Shown here one piece after another: positions 51,879 to 63,065 of a DNA stretch of 64,000 nucleotides. The number at the start of each line of letters is the position of its first letter. Positions within the stretch are counted from its first letter, which is position 1. The DNA is taken from contig FN649730.1 in the NCBI GenBank assembly GCA_000310025.1, positions 1,890,472 to 1,954,471 on the forward strand, in the 5' to 3' direction. The DNA is from Ectocarpus siliculosus (lineage: Eukaryota > Sar > Phaeophyceae > Ectocarpales > Ectocarpaceae). The position numbers and the translations under genes were made by a program. A model generated the notes under the pieces. That model was not told where the DNA came from. It did no database searches and worked only from the letters and a program-made list of their open reading frames with translations.

Positions 51879-54235
51879 TCAACCTTCTTGGTCCACGAGG
51901 GTGACGTTGGTCCTGCGCACCCTTCCCGATCTACTAATGCTCTCAAGCAAGACCCAGGAGCCTACAGCCGCATCCGAATCTCCGCTGTACTTGTCTAAAG
52001 GCAACTTCATCTTGCGCGTACTCTGGTCTACCTCCAGCTGCACACAGTAGTCGTACAGGTGGCGAGTGTCCTTCTGAGATTGTTGAGTGATCAATACTCC
52101 AAACCACCCCATGCCCAGCCTAACGAGCACTCCACGTCGCAAAAGCAATCTGTCGAGAGCAACGGGTTTGGCTTCTTGAATACTAAAGCCTGCCGGGATC
52201 TCCATTCCCTGTATCTCATCCTCCGGGTCTTGTGGGTCCATGCTGTCGTCGTCGTCTAGAAGAGCTAGCTCGTCGGTCTGAGGTTCAGAGATGTCTGCGA
52301 ACGAGGCACCGGGGAACACAAGAAGTTAGGGTGTCCGTCGCCAAACTCAACATGACCCTATCATCATTTTTTGTAGTCGTGCACGGAAACAGAACAACCG
52401 CAAAAAACACAAGCTCACGTCAAGATGAAGAACATCGTCATCCGCAAAGAATGACGAGTGGGTCTTATGCAAAACAAACTTACCGCCGTCGTCTTCATCG
52501 CTGGAGTCAGCGCCCTCCACGAGCGTCTCACGTCCTCCATCGCCCTCCTCCCCCCGCCCCTCAGGCTCATCGTTGCCGTTCTCCGAGCTGTGTTCGTCGT
52601 CGTTACTGTCTTCATCGTTCGCGAAGGTATACGGCTTGTCCAAACCTTCCAAGGTGATTCGATGATCGCCCGAGCCGTCCACGGTCATAGCCATTCCGCA
52701 CTTTTCGAAAAGACGGTGTCGGTACGCTTGTTGGTTGTTGAGTCTTGCCATGGCCGCTCCCATCCACTGAGCGATCAAGACCCGCCGATCAGAAGCTGTC
52801 AGCGACGCGGTTTCCCACCTCTCGAGGTTGTCCGACTGCTCGAGCCATATGTCCATCTGCCTCCCGACTTCCACCTTGAGAAATCGTCCGGCTCCTGCAT
52901 CAACTGGCTGCACCTCATCCGTACACTCCGAAGGGCCATACCAGGCGAGAGTGTTGCAGTGCTTCGCAAGATACTCCTTGAATCCGTCCGTCGTCTGCGC
53001 GTGCAAGTTGTCCATCATAAGAATGGACCTCGCCTTGGGGAGCTCACCCCGCCCGCGCATCAGGCCTTCGCGGTAGGACCTCTTCGCCCACTCCATGCAG
53101 AACTTTTGGTCGGCCCACGCATTCTCCTGGAAAAACACGTCTACGTCCTCGTGATACGCTGCTTTCTACACCGACGAGATCCGCTTTCCCGTGCCTCGGA
53201 AAATCACTGAAATGCGCATGGTCTTCTCACCGGGACCAAAGATGGCTTGCATCGTGCACTGCCTTTTCTCTAGGCCAGCAAAGGGCTGCGAGATTGCTAC
53301 CCGCAACGCACCTCTCTTGTCCCACGTGTCGAGCAGCCCGTTCACGAATGCCAAAGGCACTTGATCCACATTCCAACGCTCCCAGAGCTGGAATTGACCG
53401 TACTGGGGAACCCTGGACTCTCTCTCCGCGACAGTCGTGACTGCCGACACGTCCGACTCATCGGGCGCCCTGTACCGCACCGGCTCTTGCAGGAGCTTGC
53501 GAAACAGTCGGTGGAAGCGCTGGATCTTTGGTAGCCGCTCTTCGACAGACTTGTTCTTGAGGTTGGTCCGGCGTCTTTTGGACAGGTTATGCCTCTTGGC
53601 CCATTTTCGTGCCCACCTGAAGGATGCGCGGAATGATGCCGCCCGTTGATCCCCGGGGTACATCTCATGAACGAGCTTCCGGAACGTGATCGTCAGCCAC
53701 AGAGCCGACACCTTCAGCTTTCTCTTCCGCCGCTCCACGAACCCCCTGTACAGTATTTTTTCTGCCTCAGGAAACCACCGTTCAGGCTGCTGTTTTGCGA
53801 GGAGGCTCTTCTTCACGTCATCGGCTGCCGCCGCGATCAATTCCCTCTCGTTCTGGGCCCACTTCACAATATTGCTGTAGGAAATCTTGAGACGATCCTC
53901 CAAGTACTGAAGAGGCGTGCGTTCCTCCTCCTTCCAGAGGTCTTCGGCGTTGTCCTGGAGGATGCGCAGCTGGTTGACGGCGTGAGCTTTGAACCTGAAG
54001 TCGTATCGCCTGCGCTTGGGAGCTCCACGAGTTTCCTTGGTTGGCGGTTCATAAAGCCGTCGCCATCCAAGTCGAGATCGAGAAAGCGCTTCCGCTGGAG
54101 GACAAACGAAGCCGCCCCCGTCGAATCATCGACCTTCACGTGCCAACAACGCCCAGGCCCGGCTGCTTCCCACGGCAGGACACTCCCTTCGACATCCTTC
54201 CGTAGCATGCGCCGCAGCTGCGCGCCGTTGGACAT
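51879..54235 (-). pseudogene. DDE transposase, CENP-B/pogo type, broken
   Basis: Order on the minus strand: an N-terminal stretch (MSNGAQLRRMLRKDVEG, from 54235), a basic helix-turn-helix region (KRRRYDFRFKAHAVNQLRIL, then NIVKWAQNEREL), a second CENP-B-like DNA-binding region, and a DDE domain. Visible acidic residues are Asp in WNVDQVPLAF, Asp in LMMDNLHAQ and Asp in VQPVDAGAG. An acidic stretch, then a canonical intron (52483-52295), joins an exon ending at 51879 that encodes a C-terminal domain (RRGVLVRLGMGWFGVLI). Two lesions are seen: a one-base frame change near 54060 and an in-frame TAG at 53166-53168 inside the DDE domain. The element is therefore probably non-autonomous as sequenced, unless these are sequencing errors. 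Confidence 0.85.
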
Positions 54236-54810
54236 GTTGGCACTGCTGTGCTGCGTTCGTTCTCACGTGGATCCCAAGGCCTTGCTCGTTGGTTCACGAA
54301 GGTCATGGGACAGTGAGGGCAAGATCGGCGGGACTCCGGGGCCGGAGGTGGGAAGCTGATGCCGGATATGGGCTCTTTCACTCCACCGTGAGTCCGCTCA
54401 ATCTGCGCGGCACGGTGGAAGAATGGCGGAATGGGAAGGGCGGAATGGCCGTTTAGGTGATTGAACGAGCCATGTCATGTATCATTCGCCATTGAGTGTG
54501 GTCCTGTCGACCTCACACTTCCGTGGATGTCGCTGGCAAAAGATGTCCATGTATGTACTCCGTACAAATATAATTACCCAAAAATAACCTGACCCCTCCC
54601 AAACCCAATACATATGTACTTCGATCACCCTCCCTCTTCCCCTGCCTCCCCCCTACGAATACACTTATCTGGCAGCCGCCACATTGCTGTCGTTCTTATC
54701 TGTAGCAGCAGTGGTGCACCTCTGGTGTGTGTTCTTGTTCCTAACAGGACGTGCAGTCGAGCACGTGTTCTTATCCGCAAATTCTTAACTTTTGGAATTT
54801 TTGTGCCATA

Positions 54811-54836
54811 TTCTTCAGTGCGGGCCGGCACTGCTG
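54811..54836. repeat. Right terminal inverted repeat
   Basis: It ends AGTGCGGGCCGGCACTG followed by an extra CTG and the flanking TA. It is the complement of the left terminal repeat. Confidence 0.85.
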
Positions 54837-55049
54837 TATCGGTTTTCGGCGGCCGTATAAAATATTTTGGCTCCGGCGTTGCCGGCGTGTAATGAGGTTA
54901 TTATTATTGTTTTTTTTTTTCTTAAGACACAACGAATCCATCTGTATCATAGAAAAGAGTCTGAGACAGATAAGCAATGAATGCATAGCGTCAGAAAGTA
55001 CCTGTATGTCTACGGCTTCCCAGACAGCATATAGGGACATCTCCCCCGT

Positions 55050-55243
55050 GGGTACACCCGGGACCGTTTTTTTTTTTTTTCCTTAAAGCTCGATTACGCC
55101 CCGACGAAGAGGATGCAAACACGAAACGATGCATTTTCCGAGAGCTCTCGACCAGGCGGCTTCAACACCATCATTTTCCGCGCCGTGACTCTGCTGTTGA
55201 AAAATCGAGCTTTGAAAATCGGTCCGAGGGTTGTGTTATCTTG
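55050..55243 (-). mobile_element. Stowaway-like MITE, second copy
   Basis: Read on the minus strand it parallels the 17575-17768 element along its length: AAGATAACACAACCC start, GGACCGATTTTCAAAGCTCG, GGAAAATGATGGTGTTG interior, TAATCGAGCTTTAAGGAAA with an expanded A-run, and a CGGTCCCGGGTGTACCC end. It lies about 155 bp upstream of the AlgH-like start codon, so it may form part of that promoter. Confidence 0.65.
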
Positions 55244-55399
55244 GTGTCGTAGAGGTAACCGCCATCTGGCTCGAAGAGGCCCCTCTGGCCTCCCAACTCT
55301 GCACCAGACCCTCCGCAGGGAATTCCGCCGCATCGCTGCATCGTACACATCGCCGTCTCTTCAGCTGCTGGGCTCTCTTGCCGAACTCCGTGACGAACC

Positions 55400-58300
55400 A
55401 TGTGGCTGCTCCTGGTATGCTTTGGATCGATAGGGGTTGAGGCCTTTACCACTTCGTCCTCTCTAGGGCTACGGGCTTCGTCTGCATCATTCGCAGCAAC
55501 AGGTGCGAGAGGCAGCAACAAATACCAACACACACACCGGTCTGACTCCTCTCCCCGTCGGCTTGGGTCTGTATTTTGTGCACAGGTGGTCGCGCTGCGC
55601 TCGTTGGGAAACAACTACCGCGCGCGGTTATTTTCTCTAGTGCTGTAAGCCTTGTGTTGGGTATCATCCGCCCCTGAGGGAAGGCTTTTCTGCATGTTGG
55701 CAGACCCATTCAAACATGCAGTGTCTTCATGTGTTCCGGGCGAAAAGGAGACTTGCTGTCGTGGTTCAAATAATGCTCGGCCCCACGGATTCGAGGAGCT
55801 AATGTAGTGTCAGCCGCACTCCGACGCGGACGGCAGTGAAGTGTGTTCCGCCCAACAGAACACTACGCTGGGCCCGTGTTGGCATCCGAATCTGAGGAAG
55901 AGATGAAGAAAACTTTCGGATGCAACCAACGAATGTGGCCGGTATGTACTCGTTCCGTGTGCAAGCGGAGGCGTGAAACCGCAGCTTGGAGTCACCAAAG
56001 GGATCTGCTGTACGTACACAGCTGCATCGAATGTGTTTGATGAAATACGCGCCTTTCTCTGCGATCATGGGGCAGGAACGACTCTTGGGGGTCATACAAT
56101 GTACGTGTTTTCAAAGGCTGCAAGGCTCAAAAATCCAACTTGTACACTACAAGAAGACAAGAAGTAGAGCATGGTCGCGCGTACCTGTCAACGAACGCAA
56201 CGAGAGTTTTTTGTTTTTTTTCGAATTGCCTTGATTAATATTTCTGTGGCCTACGGAGGGAGACATCCCCCGTACCACACGTTCCGCACGGCACAAAGCC
56301 TCTGCGGTATCCTAACGTGTCTCTGCTTCTAAAACGCAAAAACTCCCTCCGAGTACTACCAGACGGGACGAAACTGTTGCACAGTAGCAGTCTCGGACGA
56401 TTGAGCCTCCCAATGGTACGCACTATTATACCATTCAGAAAACACCCAATTCGAAGTCGTGCAATATCTGCTTCGGGATACAACAGTACAACCCGTCGGG
56501 TCGTCCGATGTCGTGCATTACGCTTATATTACCAACACAGAACCGTGCGATACGCACCCTGCACGCAATTTGACCGCGAAACGGGACGGCACAGCTCAGC
56601 CGTTGGCCTTCGTGACGCGCCGCCCGCCTAGAAAATCCCCAAATCGGAGGACTCAAAGAGTTCCTCCACCAAGAAGCACAACGGCGAGCGCTACGCCAGA
56701 GAGACCCTAGTCTGTCTCTCGGCGGTGGCGTGCAGTACCGATAGTCAGCTGTGGTGCACTATGAAGCGCTAAGTATCGTTTGCCTTGCCCTTCTTGATCG
56801 CCATGTGCCCTGCGCCGTATGGTGGTTTCATGGCGTTGCTTGCTTCCCGCTGTATCTTTGAGGTTCCCGCGAAAAGGTCCGCATGATGCCTGGGATATCT
56901 CACTACACGGGAAAACATGACGAAAAGCACGAGGCAGAAAAAGAAAAGAAACAACAGAACAAAAGCGACAGGGCTGCGCTGTCGTGCAGCCCGGGTTTCC
57001 AATCTCGTGGGTATCCGAACGTAGCCGGGACAGGTTGCATGGGATCAAGCGACGCGCGAGGCACGGTATCGTTTGTTTGTTTATTTGTTTTTTATTGGGG
57101 GGGGGGGGGGGGGTACGCGGCGCCACGCTGAATTCCTTCTTGCGGTTCGACTTACGGCGCGGCCCATGGTAGAAAAAAAAACAATGGGACCGTACAGCCT
57201 GTGGCTTCATCATAGGAAAGAAATAAAGTGGCTTCGCCGCGGTTGTCTCTGCAGATATCGTCGAGCGTCAATTATTTGGCGCGCATCCGATATTCCCGAG
57301 CAAGCTGACCGACGAGCACATGACAATGCCGACCCGAGGCATTTCAACCATAATTGTCCCCGCCCGCGACATGGTTCCATTTGAAAGACGCGCTATGAAT
57401 GGCGTACTTTCTCGAAGTTCCAGACAAGGAGAATTCCCGGTGTTGCTGCATACTACGCCAACCGTGGTGAGAACACAGTTATTCCTACCATCCTAACCGT
57501 GTTGGGGGAGGGGAGAGGGCATGTAGTTCGAACTTGACTCTGCGCTCTCGCCGCTATGCATCGTTCAAGACATGACCAAATATTATGAGAACATTCCCGG
57601 GTATATTTCACCCGCAGTAGATCGATTCCAACCATGCGACCGAAGCGATTTAGGTGGCCAATGCCACTACACTAGTAAAGTCATGTTCGCGATCATCGAT
57701 ACCTGACGGATTAAAGTTTCTTTTACACACACGAACGTGCATGTGCACACGCACACCATTAACAACAAAATGTGCGTGGCGGAGCTGTTGCATCGCTGAA
57801 AGCAGCCGTTCGGAAACATCACACCGGGAGATACTGCTCATCGAATGTGTTTGATGAAATACGCGCCTTTCTCTGCGATCATGGGGCAGGAACGACTCTT
57901 GGGGGTCATACAATGTACGTGTTCTCAAAGGCTGCAAGGCTAAAAAATCCAACTTGTACACTATAAGAAGACAAGAAGTAGAGCATAGTCGCGCGTACCT
58001 GTCAACGAACGCAACGAGAGTTTATGGCGAAAAAAGACCAGGCAGGGGGCACGCAGACCCTAACCCTAGCTTTACCGATTCTGTATTTTTTCCAGTATGC
58101 TCGCTCACTTAGAAAAAACTGAATAGACTACTGGGCATCAAATCCTCCCTCTCTGTCTCTCTCTGCTGCTGTTTCTACCCCCTCGCCCCTCCAGGACTCC
58201 CCGCTGGCGCGGTAGCATCAAGGTCGACATCATGGCGCAACAATAAGATAAGGCCCCGGATGGGTACCGAGTTTGAGGACGAAAACGCGAAGGAGAAGCT

Positions 58301-61300
58301 CAAGGCCATGCTCAACCGGCAGTTCGGGATCGGAGACGTGGGTTTTGAACATCTCGATTTATGTTTTCATCCAGCGTTTGGTAGAAGTGTGTACTGGTGT
58401 ATCCATGGATACATCTGTGATGTATTTGGGCCTGGAGGGATGAGATGAGAAAGCCTCAGCTCCCTCGTTCAACCCTTCTCTACCTACTGTATCTAGGCAA
58501 CGACGAGCTCCAGGAAGGCGGCTAGTGGATATGTATGCAGAGACGGACGCTGGCTTTGTTTCAAGTGGGAGGCCACGGTTGTGTAGCAGAGCGTGAGTGT
58601 ACCTCTCCCTCGCTTGTCTGTGTAGCTCGTGACACAGACGTGCACGTGACCGCTCTCGTCCTCAAACACGCGCCCAGTTTACGGTTGGTAGAGAGCTCCC
58701 GCAGGTGTCTTATGCGAGGGTTGTGCTGTGGTTGCTGAGTGGCGTTCATGCTAACCCGCGAGCAACGGTGCCGGCTTTCCCAGTAAAAATGTGACAATGC
58801 AAACTCGGCTAGCGACCATCACTTTGTCGTTCCCAGCACACGCGCAAGCACGCTCAAAATTTCGAACAAACGCTCGAGAAACCCACTGATGAGCGAACTT
58901 CGTTGCATCGGCTTCACCTTTTCTCGTACGCACCCCGAAGGTCATCCGCTTCCCTGATCTCCGTGGCCCCCGCCACCCACCGGCCCTTGCGTCAATGCGC
59001 ATAGGAGCCTCCGTGTGGCAGAACACACGGACCCAACCGTTTGCCTGGACGCATTCCAACCCAACCAAACTTTTACTAGTATGACACCTTTTCGTGGTGC
59101 TTGCAGGGCTCGATGTATACACATTTCGGGCCCCACTGTGATATATTGAACCTCCACTTCCAAAATTTTGGAGCTTCGAAACGGGTAAGAGTGGTTACGT
59201 GTCTTGTTGCCCTTGTGCCACGCCACCAACAGACTTCGCGTCCGGACGAGTGGTGCAAGCCCACGGATGTTCTTCAGACCGGGACGGTTTTGCTGGCGGA
59301 CCCGAAAGCGTTCACCACTAGGAGTCATCCAAAGTAAGTTAAGGAGAAGGGCCCGAGTGGGAGCCAGGAAACGCCCCCAGGCTGGGCGGCAATTTTGGTC
59401 TTATGGGGGCGGGTGAAGGGTGTATTGGACTTAGTGTGGAAGAGGAGACCGATGTAGCTTTGTGGAAATTATGTGGTAGTGTCACCCATGCATGATTTAT
59501 TGTATTGGATTTAGTAGGAAAAAAGAACTAGACCTCGGTCGGTCAGATATATGATTTAGAATGCGATAGTAAAGCCGCTAGGAAATAGTATTCACCCACG
59601 CACAATATGGGCTTTAGTGTGCTTTTTCTTAAGGACCTATTGATTGTTGACTCCCCTTTCGGGAGTTTGGTGTCTTGTCTCCCAGGGGCGACGCAGAAAG
59701 ACATGGCCATTGTTTTTCACGGTTTGCGGTACTTCTCTCCCCGTTTGGTAGTCCTGGTTTCCATACAACTTAGTGTTTGTTGGTTTCTGTTTCTGTTTTT
59801 GTGCTCCGGAAAGCCTCCCCGCAAAATAGAGCCAGGTCGTGGCGACTTGAGATGTCGAGTACACGTGCCACGGATGACTTGTGGTCCTAAGGCATGCGCG
59901 GTAATGTACCGGCGAGCCCCCTGCGCACTTCTCAGAAGGAAGCGCAGGAAAAAGGTTCGCTGCCGCGAGAGGAACATACGTCAACGCACGAAAACATCGA
60001 AAAGTTTAATTTACAACTAGTATGGCCATCCATAAGACCTATACACACCCGTGCTATACAGCGGGGGGAAAGAGTATTTTATGGGCTCTATTATGCGATA
60101 CTAAACCCAATACAATGGACAGTACAACGGATTTGCTGCTGTAGACACACTAATCCGGTACACCAAGCTGCTTCAATTGTGCCATGCAACGTGGCGCTAT
60201 TCTGGGTGTTAATTTTTGTCCCGGGATCGGGGTGCTCCATGCCTCCACTAGGCCCCCCCCGGGCCGGAAAGAGCAATTATGATGTGCAACACGTCATTTT
60301 TCTACTTTGGCGAGCCCAGTTGCTGCCGCCGCTGGGTGTTTCTGGTAAACTTCCTTTCTAGAAAACCGATGCAGCTTCACGGGGAAGCCGTCAACAATTG
60401 CCAGAGCTACGATTCGGTTTCACAGAGAACATGGCCTTCGTGCCACTAACTATTTGGTGACAGGTTGTTTTGGCGCTTGCCTGACCTGCCCTCTTGTTCA
60501 TCTCGATCTTCCGGCAGGATGTTGGACAAGTTCGGGCTGGCGCAGCCGTTGCCAGGCAGCGAGCAAATTCCACCCGACAGGTATGAACCTCCTCTGGTTC
60601 GCACGCCCTTTGTTTCAGTCGTAGTCGAGCTCGTCGTGGAACGGATATTGTGTCTTTGATACGACAATGATGTGTGACTTTTCCGCAGCGTATGCGCTTT
60701 CCCGCAGCGTATGCCCAGTATTTTCGTTCAAATGTCGTGGGAGTCGCTTTAAAAAGTCCAGTCTTTTTTCAGTATTCACTGTGCGGTTTCGTGCCTTCAT
60801 CTCTTCCGCACGGCGGTCTCCTTTCTCGCGTGAACTGCTCTCGCTCCAAATCACTCCAACATCCACCTTACGGCGTTCCACCCTCGTCCCCTTAGAAGCA
60901 AACCGACGAATGTCCTCGGCTATAACTTCATCCACAACATGGCCCACAAGCAAATGAAAAGCGCCTCACAGAGAAAGCCGTCCCACATGCACAAGCAAGG
61001 AGTTTCGGTATTATACGGCGTACATTTTCCATCGTTGTTGAAAGATGACGTTCCCATCGTACTTTTCAACGGTTCACAAGGTTATTGTAGCACCCGCCTC
61101 CCCCAACTATTGGCCGCTCATGCTTCACTGCCGCCGGTGGGTCATGTAATCTACTACTTCGAAGCATATACTTACATGAAACCACGGGTTGCCCTGCTAC
61201 CAGAGAGCTACCAACTCAGCAACAGCTGCGACAACTGGGAAAAGCTGCGCAGAAATGTGTTTGTTGCTTCCGTTAGTTTCGGATATTGATGCGCTCAGCG

Positions 61301-63065
61301 TGGAACCCACCTCCTAACCCCCCGTCGCTATCTTTCGCAGGGCCGCCGATCTCTTGCCAGTTGTTCTGTTGGTCGGAATCGACGCCGGACGGACAATTGG
61401 CCTCATGCTCAACCGAAGGACGGGGGTGCTGATGGGAGACCTGGGAAATGATTTCACGTCGTTCATGATACAGGTCAGGACCCAACGCCACAGCGGGCAA
61501 TGAAAATCCTTGGAGAAGTGGTCCCCCGATTTGTATTCTAGCCTGTGGGTCCAATGAACATTATATCTTCCGTTTTGTGTCCTGGCCACTTAACCGAAGC
61601 CCGTGTGATGCTTTGCAAACGTACTGCGTTTGAATCAATCGGTTCCATCAGCCGCTGTGGCTGGGAGGCACACAGGGTGAAAACGGGATAACATTCATAC
61701 ACACGTACCCCGAGGTCGAAGGAGCGCAGGCAATCTCAGAGGAAGAAGGGCTGTACTTCTCGGGTAACATGGAGTCGGCCTCAAAGGTCGTCACCGATGG
61801 TCCCGGGTCTGGATTCAACTTTCGCTTCTTCGCCCAGGTGAGGCCAGGACAAACCGTGGACGGGGTGTGCGTCTGTTGGCCAGGCGAGGGTAACGACCTG
61901 ATTAACTTTTTTTTCAACCTGATTTTCTTTTTTCCTCGAAGTTGTGTTTGGTGCGTGTGATACTCCCAGCTGTGCTGTTCTTCTTGTATGCCTGATACGC
62001 TTGGGGAGGGGGGCACGTGGTCCGCCTCGAACCGGCAGCGGGGGAGGCTGGTTGCAGCTTCAGCTTCTTCGGCCTGCCATAGGGGCGGGACGTGTTGCGC
62101 GTCAGTCCTCAGAATCATGACAAAAAGAACAAGCGCATGGGAGAGGCTGAGCTTATTGCGTTACTTGGTGGCTGGCGCCTGGAGAAATAATTAGAGGAGT
62201 CTGTTGTCTTTCTGCAGCTGTTGGTTGCTACAGGAGTTGATGGAATTAGGTGCGAGTAGTTTCCCCTTTCTCGCTCTGTGTTTCTGGTCTGATTGGTCTG
62301 ATTGTCGTTGGCTTCCATATTTCGGATCAGAAGCTTTCCTTCGGGTAACTTGTTTTTGTCGCCAAGCTCGCTTGGGCTGGGACACCTGGATTATATACCG
62401 GCAAGATGACTTGGCGTGCCAAATGAGGTGCTGTAAGTCAGCGTGCGTGTTTAGTTACGACAACTGCAACAGGGTGTTGACAGCGTGGTATGCCGCATCG
62501 GTTTAGGCAGTATCGATGCAGCGTTTTTTTCCAGTGAATAATAGTGGCCACTTTGAGTTGATTTTTGCTTATTAGTTTCGTGGCAGATACCAGGGTTGTA
62601 TGTAGCGCCGACGATTTCGTTCCGATATCTGAGGACATCCCCGCGCACACAGAAACCGCGAGCTTCCGTCAACCTATGAAGCAAAACCCTCAAGAGCGAT
62701 CTTTGAGTCCGATGCCAGCAACAACCGAGTAACCTTCAACTTTGTCCAGACAGTCAGCAGAATGACCCTGGGTGAGCGCCAAGCGAATACCCACCCCCAC
62801 CCCTCGCGGCCACGGCCTGTTTCGCCCTTGTGTTCCGGCAAACTGTTGTGGCGCCAATCCGTTCCAGATTACCGTCTGGAAAGCTGGTGAGCTCGAAGCG
62901 GAGGTAGACCGAGGGCTCTGGCGTCCGGTAGTCGCCAGCAAGATGGCGCTCCTGCGGGTCAGAGATCGAAAGGGTCCCGACGTCGCCAAGCCCATGTGGG
63001 CGGATCTGTCACAGATGGCCGGCGGCGAGTACCTCGCGGCGATGGAAGAGTTCTACCGTCGATGA
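55400..63065 (+). CDS. Plastid-targeted UPF0301/AlgH-family protein
   Basis: Seven exons with fully consistent phases give 308 residues: 55400-55502, 58195-58337, 59233-59333, 60518-60580, 61341-61473, 61652-61837, 62868-63065 (TGA). Exon 1 encodes a signal peptide, MWLLLVCFGSIGVEA, followed at once by FTTSSSLGLRASSASFAATG, the Phe-led, Ser/Ala-rich transit peptide that sends stramenopile proteins to the plastid. The mature part shows the family blocks in order: TGTVLLADPKAFTT, VVLLVGIDAGRTIGLMLNRR, LWLGGTQ, FIHTYPEVEGAQAISEEEGL, FRFFAQITVWKAGELEAEVD and GLWRPV. Bacterial members affect transcription; the molecular function of the family, and of plant or algal forms, is not established. The start is supported by the targeting peptide. 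A MITE lies just upstream. Confidence 0.92.
56025..58023. repeat. 185-bp direct duplication, copies 1,814 bp apart
   Basis: 56025-56209 and 57839-58023 align without gaps and differ at only a few positions. Each starts CATCGAATGTGTTTGATG and ends AACGCAACGAGAGTTT. Both lie in intron 1 of the AlgH-like gene. The stretch between them (56210-57838) contains a poly-G run (about 57097-57112) and no recognisable gene. Confidence 0.9.

Larger units (their letters stand above)
51643..54836 (-). mobile_element. Tc1/mariner-superfamily (pogo-like) DNA transposon
   Basis: About 3.19 kb. Terminal inverted repeats begin CAGTGCCGGCCCGCACTT at 51643; the right end is the complement of CAGTGCCGGCCCGCACTG (54816-54833) plus a duplicated CAG. 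One mismatch occurs in about 23 bp. TA dinucleotides flank both ends (51641-51642; 54837-54838), the target duplication typical of this superfamily. GTTCTTAT motifs recur several times just inside each end and may be transposase-binding repeats. The transposase gene lies on the minus strand. Insertion is in the intergenic space between the Notum-like and AlgH-like genes. Confidence 0.88.

Noticed and set aside
58060-58075. Telomere-like CCCTAACCCTA
   Set aside because: Only about two repeat units, inside an intron; not a telomeric array.
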